DNA of 64,000 nucleotides from positions 62,001 to 126,000 of the forward strand of contig NZ_JASCIQ010000012.1 in NCBI RefSeq assembly GCF_029968035.1, given 5' to 3'. The notes under the pieces were generated by a model. That model made no database searches and was not told where the DNA came from. It saw nothing but the letters and a program-made list of their open reading frames with translations. Each line of letters begins with the position of its first letter. Within the stretch, counting starts at the first letter, position 1. The translations under genes and the position numbers were made by a program. This DNA comes from Streptomyces cavernicola (GTDB lineage: Bacteria > Actinomycetota > Actinomycetes > Streptomycetales > Streptomycetaceae). Below, piece after piece: positions 31,875 to 39,200 of the stretch.

Positions 31875-32098
31875 GGCTGCAGTCTCGGTACGCGGTCGCA
31901 CGGACTCCACTTAATTCTGCTTCAGGGTACGAGTAAGCAGCGCTACACCCAGCGTGATCGCCCCGAACCGGCCCGGCCCCGCGCGGCCCCCCAGGCGAGG
32001 CGCTCGCCGCCGAACACGCTTGACCTCAACCGGACTTGACGTTCGAGCATGGTGATCACGGCGCTCGATCCGGGGCCGTACGACAACGGGAGGTCACC

Positions 32099-32827
32099 AT
32101 GTCCGTGCAGATCAGCACCCTGCCCGAGCCGCGCAGGGACGGGGTCGGCGTCGTGCTCGCCAGTACCTGGAGCGTCGGCACGCCCGAGCGGCAGAAGGCC
32201 ACGGTGGCGGCGATCACCCGGGCCTGGGAGAGCCGGGACTGGCCGCACGAGGGGCTGCTCTCGTACAGCGTGCACATCGGCACCGACGGCTCCACGCTGC
32301 TGCACTACTCGCAGTGGCGCGACCTCGACGCCTACGAGGAGTTCGTCGCCTCCGCGGCCAACGGGCGGGACGGCCGCAACGCCGAGATCGACGCCGCCGT
32401 GCCCGGCATCGAGCGGCAGGGGCTCGCCAAGTACGAGCCGTACCGGGGGCGTTCACTGAACGAGCGGGCCGAGCGGGCCGACTCGGCGCGCGTGCCCGGC
32501 TGCATCGTCATCGTCGACGTGCGCTTCACGGGGCCCGACCCCGCACGGCAGCGCGCCTGGGTCGACTCCGTCTTCGCGGCGCTCGACGGCGACGAGCCGC
32601 ACCCGGGCGGCATCTCCGCGCACTTCCACACCAGCCTGGACGGCACCCGGGTGCTGAACTACGCGGAGTGGGAGAGTGAGCAGGCCCATGTCGAGGCGCT
32701 CGCCACCCCCGGCGAGGGCGTCGGCGCCGCCACCGAGGCCTGGCGCCGGGTGCAGCGGCACCCGGGCCTCGCCGAAGGCGGCAGCGTCAAGCGGTACCTG
32801 CCGGGGGTGAGCTTCAGCCAAGGGTGA
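32099..32827 (+). CDS. antibiotic-biosynthesis-monooxygenase (ABM) fold protein, two domains
   Basis: 242 residues forming two similar dimeric alpha-beta barrel domains. The first (about 15-95) contains GLLSYSVHIGTDGSTLLHYSQW, split here as SVHIGTDGS and LLHYSQW; the second (about 138-215) has ISAHFHTSLDGTRVLNYAEW, also a DG-T then Y-x-x-W pattern. A single chain can thus mimic the usual dimer. Function unknown, perhaps quinone or haem related. ATG with GGGAGG 5-6 bp upstream. Confidence 0.78.
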   Translation: MSVQISTLPEPRRDGVGVVLASTWSVGTPERQKATVAAITRAWESRDWPHEGLLSYSVHIGTDGSTLLHYSQWRDLDAYEEFVASAANGRDGRNAEIDAAVPGIERQGLAKYEPYRGRSLNERAERADSARVPGCIVIVDVRFTGPDPARQRAWVDSVFAALDGDEPHPGGISAHFHTSLDGTRVLNYAEWESEQAHVEALATPGEGVGAATEAWRRVQRHPGLAEGGSVKRYLPGVSFSQG

Positions 32828-32831
32828 GCGA

Positions 32832-34679
32832 TCAGGGCCGGAAGCGCAGCACCTGCGGGTCGTGGTCGCTGTTCTGCCGCGCGAACTCGGCGTTGATGTG
32901 CACGCTGTCGTACGCGAACTCGCCGACCCCCGGGCTCGTCAGGATCTGGTCGAGGACCTGCGAGTTGCCCTGGTAGACGTACGAGTAACGCTCCGCGCGG
33001 GGAAGGGACTCGACGGCCGCGGTCAGCGCGCCGCCGTCCGTGAGCGTCTCCGTCGTCGCCGAGAACTCGAAGTCGTTGATGTCGCCGAGCACCACGACGT
33101 CCGCGCCCTTCTCCGCCTTCAGGACCTTCTGCACGAACGCGTTGACCGACGCGGCCTGCAGATGGCGCTGCTTCTCCGAGGAGCGGTTCGGCGGCTGGTG
33201 GCGCGAGACGAGTGACTCGTCGCCGCCCTTCGAGCCGAAGTGGTTGGCGATCACGAACACCGTGCGGCCACCGAACACGAACTCGCCGGCCAGCGGCTTA
33301 CGGCTGTTCTCCCACGCCGCGTCCGCCGGGTCGACCCGGCCGGGGGACAGGGTCAGCGCCGCCCGGCCCCGGCTGCTCGTCACGTCCGTGCCGGTCGTGG
33401 CATCCCCGCCCGGCCGGTCCTTGAACGCCACCCGCTCCGGGTTGAAGAGGAACACCTGCCGGATGTTGCCGCCCGGCTCGCCGCCGTCCTTCTTGTCCTC
33501 CGGCTCGATCGAGCGCCACTCGTACGCCGGGCCGCCCGCCTTTGCGATCGCCGCCGTGAACTTCTTCAGCGTCTCCTCGGCGGACACCGTGCCGTCGTCC
33601 GTCGCGCCGTTGTCGTCCTGGATCTCCTCCAGGGCCAGGACGTCCGGGCTCGCCAGGTTGTCGACGACGGCCTGCGCGAGCGCGTCGAACTTGTCCTGCG
33701 GGTCCTTCGGGTCCAGGTTCTCCACGTTGTACGTGGCGACCGCCAGCTCCTCCGCGTCCTGCTTGCGGGTCTTCTCGCGCGCCAGGCCCTTGTCCGTGAC
33801 CTCGCCGAGCGTGCGGGCCGTCAGCGTGTACCCGCCGAACTGGTTGAAGTCCAGGGGCCCTTCGGTCGTACCCGACAGGACGTCCCCGACGTTCGCCTTC
33901 GGGAAGGGCTGCTCCGCCGCCGGGGTCAGCGACTGGATCTGCAGCCGCCCGCCGTTCTGCGCCTCGTACGAGCCGTAGACCGTGCCGCCGCGCGGGCTCG
34001 GGTGCTCGTCCGGCTTCACCGTGACCCACAGCTCGTGGTACGCGTCCGTCGCACCGACCACACGCGCCTCGCCGACCGAGACGTTCATGCCCTCGAGGGA
34101 CTCGTAGAAGTCCAGGGCGTACGCGTCCGGCTCCAGGGCCAGCTTCTCGATGCTGCCGCCGTCCGCCTCGTCGCCCTTCGGCGTGTACGCCGACGGCACC
34201 GCGCCCGCGTCGATCCGATGCGGCTTCGGCACCGCGCCGCCCGAGGACTCCACGGTCACCGTCGGCTTGGTGAGCTGCGTGACCGACTGGTTGCCCGAGT
34301 CGGCGCCGCCCGGCACGTACTCGGAGACCGTGCCCGAGACCCGTACGACGTCGCCGGGCTTCACGGTCGGCGTGGTCGAGCCGGTGTGCACGAAGACGCC
34401 CTCGCTGGTGGCCGGGTCGTCGTCGGGCGCCGTGTCCTGGATCCAGAAGCCGCGCGCACCGTACGTCCGCACGCCCGTCACCGTGCCCGGCACGTCCGTG
34501 ACCTGTTCACCGGCGAGCGGCGAGAGTCGCGTACCGCCCTGGACGTCATGGATGCGGACCTCGGCGGCGGCGGCCGTGGAGGTGGTCGAGACGGTGATCA
34601 GACCGGCCGCGAGAGCGGCGGCGAGCACACCGGCGACGGCGGTCGATCTACGGGGAAGGCGGGCTATATGAGCGGGCAT
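32832..34679 (-). CDS. secreted endonuclease/exonuclease/phosphatase family nuclease
   Basis: 615 residues from the ATG at 34679. Signal peptide: RLPRRSTAVAG, a hydrophobic AAALAAGLITV core and cleavage near TSTAAAAE. An OB-like region follows (about 40-300), then an EEP nuclease domain: VATYNVENLDP, DVLALEEIQDDNGATD, FVIANHFGSKGGDE, VVVLGDINDFEFS and NSDHDPQVLRF. All metal and catalytic residues (N, E, H, D, N, D, H) are kept. Probably an extracellular DNase. CTGGAG precedes the start. Confidence 0.88.
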   Translation of the reverse strand: MPAHIARLPRRSTAVAGVLAAALAAGLITVSTTSTAAAAEVRIHDVQGGTRLSPLAGEQVTDVPGTVTGVRTYGARGFWIQDTAPDDDPATSEGVFVHTGSTTPTVKPGDVVRVSGTVSEYVPGGADSGNQSVTQLTKPTVTVESSGGAVPKPHRIDAGAVPSAYTPKGDEADGGSIEKLALEPDAYALDFYESLEGMNVSVGEARVVGATDAYHELWVTVKPDEHPSPRGGTVYGSYEAQNGGRLQIQSLTPAAEQPFPKANVGDVLSGTTEGPLDFNQFGGYTLTARTLGEVTDKGLAREKTRKQDAEELAVATYNVENLDPKDPQDKFDALAQAVVDNLASPDVLALEEIQDDNGATDDGTVSAEETLKKFTAAIAKAGGPAYEWRSIEPEDKKDGGEPGGNIRQVFLFNPERVAFKDRPGGDATTGTDVTSSRGRAALTLSPGRVDPADAAWENSRKPLAGEFVFGGRTVFVIANHFGSKGGDESLVSRHQPPNRSSEKQRHLQAASVNAFVQKVLKAEKGADVVVLGDINDFEFSATTETLTDGGALTAAVESLPRAERYSYVYQGNSQVLDQILTSPGVGEFAYDSVHINAEFARQNSDHDPQVLRFRP

Positions 34680-34881
34680 CGTCGGACTCCAGGAGGGTGT
34701 GGGGTGGAGTTGCACAGGCTCTACGCGCGTCAATCTCTTGTGTGGCCAAGGGAGTTGTCAAGGCTGCGCCGGTGTACGCCCGCCGAAGGAACGGCTGCCG
34801 GTCCATGAACCGGGTTGCTTGGGTGGAAATCCGTCTACGCTGGGGGCCGCCAAGCTCTGACCGTCCGAGGAGAACCACTCC

Positions 34882-36342
34882 ATGTCCGCAGAACGCCCCA
34901 CCCTGCCGCCGGTGCGGCTGAACTCCGAGGCGGAACTGGCGCGCGACGCGCTCGCCGTGCCGCTGCTCGCCCGCGCCGTGCGACTCGCCCGCTGGGCGGG
35001 GCAGGACACCCGGGTCGGGGCGGGCGGCGAACTCGTCGACGAGCAACTGCCCGCCGCCGCCGAGCTCCTCGGGTACGCCGCGGACGACGAGGACGGCCCC
35101 GGCTACGCGAGCGAGGCCTGGCGCGTGGCCGTCGACACCGGGCTCGTGGAGATCACCGAAGAACCGGGGGAGGGCGACGAGGAGGAGGCCGAGGCCACCG
35201 TCACCCAGGGCGAGGAGCTGGCCCTGCTCACCTCCGGCTCCCCGCAGGACGTCCTCGCCATCTGGCTCACCGCCCTCGACACCGTCCTCGCCGACGCCGC
35301 CGTACCCGACCTGGACGACCTGGTCGAAGCCCTGGAGGAGGGCGGCGAGATCGACCTCGACAGCCTCGGCTGGGACCCGGAGGCGGAGGCCGAGTTCCTG
35401 GAGGGCGTCCTCGGCAACCTCTACCTCCTCACCGTCGCCGAGGAGGCCCCGGCCGACGCCCCCGTGCCGCTGCCCGCGCTCGCCGCGTCGATGATCGTGC
35501 CGGACGACATGGGCGAGCCCAGCGACGACGTCCTGGAGCAGGTCTCCGACGCGATGATGCGGCTCGACGACCAGTTCCGGCTCCTCGAACCCGTCGGGCT
35601 CGTCGAGTTCACGCCCGTCGACGAGGCGCTGATGGCCGAGGCCGGTGAGGAGCCCGCCGAACTCTCCCCGGACGAGGAGGACATCAGCCGCTACGGCATG
35701 GTCCGCCTCACCCCGCTCGGCCTGTACGGCGTGCGTTCCCGCATGCTCGACGCCGGGATCGACGCACCCGCTGTCGGCGACCTCGCCGACAAGGGCGCCG
35801 ACGTCCTGCTCGCCGCGACCGCCGACTTCCCGGAGCGGGCCGCGCTCGCCGAGACCGAGCTGTGGCTGCGGCGGCACCAACCGCTGCCCGCCGCACGGGA
35901 GTTGCTCGCCGCAGCCCGTGGCGGCGACGAGGAGGCACCGCTGCGGCGGCTGCGCTGCCAGCAGGCCCTGTCGCTCGTCGGCGACGAGGCCGAGCCGGCG
36001 CTCCGCGAGGTCCTCGACGATGCTGAGCTGGGCGGGCTCGCCCGGGTCTGGCTGGCCGAGCGCGGCGCGGCCGACGTGCCGCCGCCGTCGGAGGCGATGG
36101 TGTACTGGCTGACCATCGACACCGTCGCCGCGCAGCTCGCCGCCGAGGGCAACTCGGACGAACTCCAGGGGCTCGTGGAGGGGTTGGCCGCCCAGCACGG
36201 GGGGTTCTTCGACACGGCCTGGCGGGTGGACCACCCCGCGACGGCGGATGTGCTTGAGGCGATGGGGCGGTTGCACCCCGACAAGAAGGTGGCCAAGGAG
36301 GCCCGCAAGGCGGCCTTCAAGGCCCGGTCGGCCGGCCGCTAG
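34882..36342 (+). CDS. conserved hypothetical acidic protein, 486 aa
   Basis: No family recognised. Very acidic, mostly helical, with an early LPPVRLNSEAELARDALAVP and a Glu/Asp-rich stretch at about 94-112. The C-terminal third contains repeating helical ALREVLDD and LARVWLAERG segments like HEAT-type repeats, ending in a basic HPDKKVAKEARKAAFKARS tail. No signal peptide. ATG with CGAGGAG upstream. It is followed by a nested hairpin. Confidence 0.7.
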   Translation: MSAERPTLPPVRLNSEAELARDALAVPLLARAVRLARWAGQDTRVGAGGELVDEQLPAAAELLGYAADDEDGPGYASEAWRVAVDTGLVEITEEPGEGDEEEAEATVTQGEELALLTSGSPQDVLAIWLTALDTVLADAAVPDLDDLVEALEEGGEIDLDSLGWDPEAEAEFLEGVLGNLYLLTVAEEAPADAPVPLPALAASMIVPDDMGEPSDDVLEQVSDAMMRLDDQFRLLEPVGLVEFTPVDEALMAEAGEEPAELSPDEEDISRYGMVRLTPLGLYGVRSRMLDAGIDAPAVGDLADKGADVLLAATADFPERAALAETELWLRRHQPLPAARELLAAARGGDEEAPLRRLRCQQALSLVGDEAEPALREVLDDAELGGLARVWLAERGAADVPPPSEAMVYWLTIDTVAAQLAAEGNSDELQGLVEGLAAQHGGFFDTAWRVDHPATADVLEAMGRLHPDKKVAKEARKAAFKARSAGR

Positions 36343-36352
36343 CCCCTCCACT

Positions 36353-36395
36353 GTTGTGGGCAACTGTTCCGCAGGGCGGAACGCCTGCCCACAAC
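36353..36395. terminator. nested double hairpin, possible dispersed repeat
   Basis: Outer 10-bp stem GTTGTGGGCA/TGCCCACAAC (36353-36362 with 36386-36395) and inner 7-bp stem GTTCCGC/GCGGAAC (36366-36372 with 36376-36382) with a 3-nt loop. It lies in a convergent gap. From memory this layout recurs in Streptomyces genomes, but I cannot check. Confidence 0.65.
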
Positions 36396-36440
36396 GCGGG
36401 GGGTGTGGGAGCGGGAGCTGGACTCTCGGCTTCCCGGTGC

Positions 36441-37240
36441 TCAACTCCGCAGGTGCGAGGCCCCGTTGAGGTCCAACACCGTGCCCGAGGCCCACTCCGC
36501 CAGTGGCGAGGCGAGCCACAGGACCGCCGCCGCGATCTCCTCCGCGTTGCCGACCCGGCCGAACGGCGACTGCGCGCGGATCGCCTCGCCCTCCGCGCCC
36601 TCAAGCCGCGCAGCGACCCGCTCCGTCTCGAAGAACCCCGGTGCGACCGACGCCACCCCGATCCCGTACGGCCCGAGCGACACCGCCAGGGACTGGCCGA
36701 GCGCGTGCACCGCCGCCTTCGTCGCCCCGTACGCCGGGTGGTCCGGCTCGCCCCGGAACGCGCCGCGCGAGCCGACGTTGACGATGCGCCCGCCCGTGCC
36801 CTGCGCGATCATCCGGCGCGCGGCGAGGTGGCTCAGGTTGGCCGTGGCCAGCAGGTTCACCGCGACATGCTGCTGCCACTGCGCGGCCCACTCCCCGTAC
36901 GGCGTCTCCGGATGGGGGTGCCCCCATGCCGTTCAGGCTATGGGGGAGGATGGCGGACGTTGACGGCGGCGTTGTTCACCAGCACGTCGACGCCGCCGAG
37001 CCCCTCGAACGCCTCCTCGGCGACGCGCGCCGCACCGGCCGGGTCCGAGATGTCGCCGCCGACCAGGACATGGCCCGTGCCGTCGAGCGAGGCGTAGGTC
37101 GCATCGGCTTCCGTGCGGCGGGAGTTGTAGTGCACCGCGACCCGGTCGCCGTTCGCGGCGAAGGCTCGGGCGACGGCGCGGCCGAGGCCTCGGGAGGACC
37201 CTGAGACCAGGACGCGGCGGCCGGTGGCAGGCAGGTTCAT
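36441..37240 (-). pseudogene. short-chain dehydrogenase gene disrupted by a 38-bp insertion
   Basis: The N-terminal part (37240 down to about 36926) encodes MNLPATGRRVLVSGSSRGLGRAV... with a GSSRGLGRA cofactor motif and LVNNAAVNVRHP, then reaches TAG inside the insert. The C-terminal part runs in another frame to 36441 with NVGSRGAFRG, the active-site YGATKAAVH and VAPGFFETER. Removing 36916-36953 joins NVRHP directly to ETPYGEW in one frame, giving a normal SDR of about 250 residues. The insert carries GGATGG direct repeats at both ends. Catalytic residues survive, so the event looks recent. Confidence 0.88.
36916..36953 (-). mobile_element. 38-bp mini-element insertion, TCCCCCA family copy C
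   Basis: On the minus strand it starts TCCCCCATAG and ends GGGGGCACCCCCATCC. The segment includes one of two GGATGG repeats (36910-36915 and 36948-36953), consistent with a 6-bp target duplication. TGGGGG can pair with either CCCCCA end. It encodes nothing, so it would have moved passively or arisen by a copying event. Confidence 0.65.
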
Positions 37241-37363
37241 CGAAGCGGCTCTCCAGACGTCGGGCGGTCGTACCGTGTTCAACCGCCGTTTATACGCGGC
37301 CGCGACCCTGAGCCCCGACCCACCCCACTTGGTAACACCTGGACCACCGCTTCAGGAGAGACG

Positions 37364-38839
37364 ATGCCGCTCAGCCGCAGGGAATTCACCAGACGCACCG
37401 CCGTCGCCGGAGCGGGGGTCGCCGTGGTCGGCGCCGCCGGGGTGCTCGCCACCACCGACGGGGCCCTCGCCAGCCAGGACACCGCCGACGCCGCGGAGCC
37501 GACGGCGAAGGGCACGGGACCCGGCTACGGCCCGCTCGTCGCCGACCCCGCCGGCATCCTCGCCCTGCCCGCCGGATTCTCGTACCGCATCATCACCCGC
37601 ACCGGCGAGACCCGCCTGGAGAGCGGCGAGTCCACCCCGTCCAACCATGACGGCACCGCCACCTTCGAGGGGCCGCGCGGCTCGACCCTGCTCGTCAACA
37701 ACCACGAGCTGAAGGGCCCGCGCTCCAAGTGGGAGCACCCGGTGCCGCTCGTCGAGGGGCTCGTCTACGACCCGGCCGCGTCCGGCGGCTGCACCGTCGT
37801 CGAGGTCCGGCCCGGCGGCGAGGTCGCCGAGTGGGTCGGCATCGCCGGCACGTCCACCAACTGCGCGGGCGGGCGCACCCGTTGGGGCACCTGGCTGACC
37901 TGCGAGGAGAACTCCGACCTCGCCGGCGAGAACGGCATGACCAAGGACCACGGCTACGTCTTCGAGGTCGACCCCCTCGACCGCCGCGCCAACCGCGACC
38001 CCAAGCCTTTGACGTTCTTCGGCCGCTACGACCACGAGGCCGTCGTCGTCGACCCGCAGCGCGGCCACGCCTACCTCACCGAGGACGACGCCGAGCCCAA
38101 CGGCCTGTTCTACCGCTGGGTCCCGCCACAGGGCTTCGAGCACGGCCGCGGCAAGCTCCGCGCGCTCGCCGAGGAGCAGGGCGTCGACGCCGGGGTGCTG
38201 CAGGCCCCCAGGTGCTACGACTCCGGCGGCCGGTTCGTGGACGACCTGTCCCGTGCGACGAAGATCGGCGTCGTCTACGGCGTGGACTGGGTCGACGTCC
38301 CCGACCGCGACGCGCGCACCACGCCCGTACGGCAGCAGTTCGGCGCCGACGAGGTCACCCGCGGCCGCAAGCTCGAAGGCATGTGGTGGGCCGACGGCGG
38401 CGCGTACATCGTCTCCTCGTACGCCCGCGACGAGAGCCCCGGCGAGCCGCACGACGGGCAGGTCTGGTTCTACGACCCGCGCCGCCGGACCCTCACCCTG
38501 AAGGTCCTCCTCGGCGTCAACGCCGACCCGTCGAAGGACGGCGCGTTCGACGGCCCCGACAACATCACCGTCTCCCCGTACGGCGGGCTGATCATCGCGG
38601 AGGATGGTGAAGGCAAGCAGCATCTGTTCGGCGTGACGGACAGCGGCCGTACGTACCCGATCGCGCGCAACGACCTCGCTGTGACATCAGCCGCTGACGC
38701 GGCGGGCGGCACCGAAGCCGAGCCGGAATACAGCGAGTTCACCGGCGTCGTCTTCTCGCCCGACGGCAGCACGCTCTACGCCAACATTCAGGACCCGGGC
38801 ATTATGGTCGCCATCGACGGGCCCTGGAAGCGGCAGTAG
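37364..38839 (+). CDS. Tat-exported PhoX-like (DUF839) protein
   Basis: 491 residues. The N-terminus SRREFTRRTAVAGAG is a twin-arginine signal with a hydrophobic core to about residue 30. The rest is a beta-propeller DUF839/PhoX domain with LLVNNHELKG, GRTRWGTWLTCEEN, DHGYVFEVDP, GRYDHEAVVVDP, YLTEDDAEPNGLFYRW and DNITVSPYGGLIIAEDG, the metal-linked segments of PhoX alkaline phosphatases. An extracellular, probably calcium/iron-dependent phosphatase, though substrate is unproven. AGGAGAG precedes the ATG. Confidence 0.85.
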   Translation: MPLSRREFTRRTAVAGAGVAVVGAAGVLATTDGALASQDTADAAEPTAKGTGPGYGPLVADPAGILALPAGFSYRIITRTGETRLESGESTPSNHDGTATFEGPRGSTLLVNNHELKGPRSKWEHPVPLVEGLVYDPAASGGCTVVEVRPGGEVAEWVGIAGTSTNCAGGRTRWGTWLTCEENSDLAGENGMTKDHGYVFEVDPLDRRANRDPKPLTFFGRYDHEAVVVDPQRGHAYLTEDDAEPNGLFYRWVPPQGFEHGRGKLRALAEEQGVDAGVLQAPRCYDSGGRFVDDLSRATKIGVVYGVDWVDVPDRDARTTPVRQQFGADEVTRGRKLEGMWWADGGAYIVSSYARDESPGEPHDGQVWFYDPRRRTLTLKVLLGVNADPSKDGAFDGPDNITVSPYGGLIIAEDGEGKQHLFGVTDSGRTYPIARNDLAVTSAADAAGGTEAEPEYSEFTGVVFSPDGSTLYANIQDPGIMVAIDGPWKRQ

Positions 38840-38847
38840 AAAAACCC

Positions 38848-38878
38848 TTGGCGCCCCGACCGCCCCTGCTCCTAAGGT
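38848..38878 (+). promoter_or_regulatory. candidate promoter for the Y-RNA-like transcript
   Basis: TTGGCG (38848-38853), a 19-bp spacer and TAAGGT (38873-38878). Transcription would start near 38885, about 10 nt before the first stem-loop. The spacer is long, so this is tentative. Confidence 0.35.
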
Positions 38879-38895
38879 AATTCTTGCTGAACGCA

Positions 38896-38965
38896 CCTCC
38901 CGGTGCGAAGGCAGCGGCTACTTCCTCTCAAGAATTCACGCCGCAGCCGTCTTGAACTCGGGAGG
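38896..38965 (+). ncRNA. Y-RNA-like unit 1 (Ro-binding type stem-loop)
   Basis: Lower stem of 7 bp (38896-38902 with 38959-38965), an internal loop with 5' side GUGCGAAGGCA and 3' side CUUGAACU, an upper stem of 6 bp including one wobble (38914-38919 with 38945-38950) and a 25-nt apical loop. The internal-loop bases CGAAGG and CUUGAAC resemble the Ro-binding CGAAGGU and CUUGAC elements of animal Y RNAs. A local GCACC/GGTGC hairpin could compete. It lies just before a TROVE gene, where bacterial Y RNAs are normally encoded. Confidence 0.6.
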
Positions 38966-38971
38966 CCAAGG

Positions 38972-39124
38972 CACTGGTGAGCCCGGTGCGCAGGCAACGG
39001 TTACTTCTTTGATCGAACGGTTGCGGGTTCGAGTCCCGTCATCGACTCAGGGTCGGTGTAGCTCAATTGGGTAGAGCATTCGGATAGTCCGTCGCCGATT
39101 CAGATCTCGGGCTCCGCCAGGGCC
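38972..39124 (+). ncRNA. Y-RNA-like unit 2 with a permuted tRNA-like module (YrlA-type)
   Basis: Ro-type stem: GAGCCCG (38979-38985) with CGGGCTC (39108-39114), extended outward by TGGT/GCCA with a bulged C. An internal loop (GUGCGCAGG side) and CGGU/GCCG (38998-39001 with 39094-39097) match unit 1; the 5' strand is 23/26 identical to unit 1. Inside lies a tRNA mimic in permuted order: T arm 39023-39039 with the exact TTCGAGT loop, acceptor-like 7-bp stem 39040-39046 with 39052-39058, U8-A9 at 39059-39060, D arm 39061-39077 with G18-G19, then a mini arm CGGA-TAG-TCCG (39081-39091). An alternative hairpin 38994-39002 with 39016-39024 is possible. Confidence 0.7.
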
Positions 39125-39150
39125 GTACGCCTCCCCTGACCCACAGCATT

Positions 39151-39180
39151 CGTACTCGACTCGTACTCGATCCGTACTCG
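39151..39180 (+). repeat. three 11-bp phased repeats before the Ro60 gene
   Basis: CGTACTCG at 39151, 39162 and 39173, an exact 11-bp period (about one helical turn). They lie between the Y-RNA-like unit and the start codon. A GAATTC-4-GAATTC inverted repeat (39183-39188 with 39193-39198) follows and contains the GGGGG that could be the ribosome binding site. Confidence 0.7.
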
Positions 39181-39200
39181 CTGAATTCGGGGGAATTCTC

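Noticed and set aside
36441..37282. Two separate small SDR-like genes
   Set aside because: Each lacks half of the fold, and deleting the 38-bp flanked insert restores one normal gene.
39050..39120. A canonical tRNA gene (GTAGCTC...GAGC with a later TTC loop)
   Set aside because: The D arm is good, but the only true T arm lies upstream of it, the anticodon arm has a 3-nt loop, and a normal 3' acceptor strand does not pair. The permuted Y-RNA reading explains all parts.
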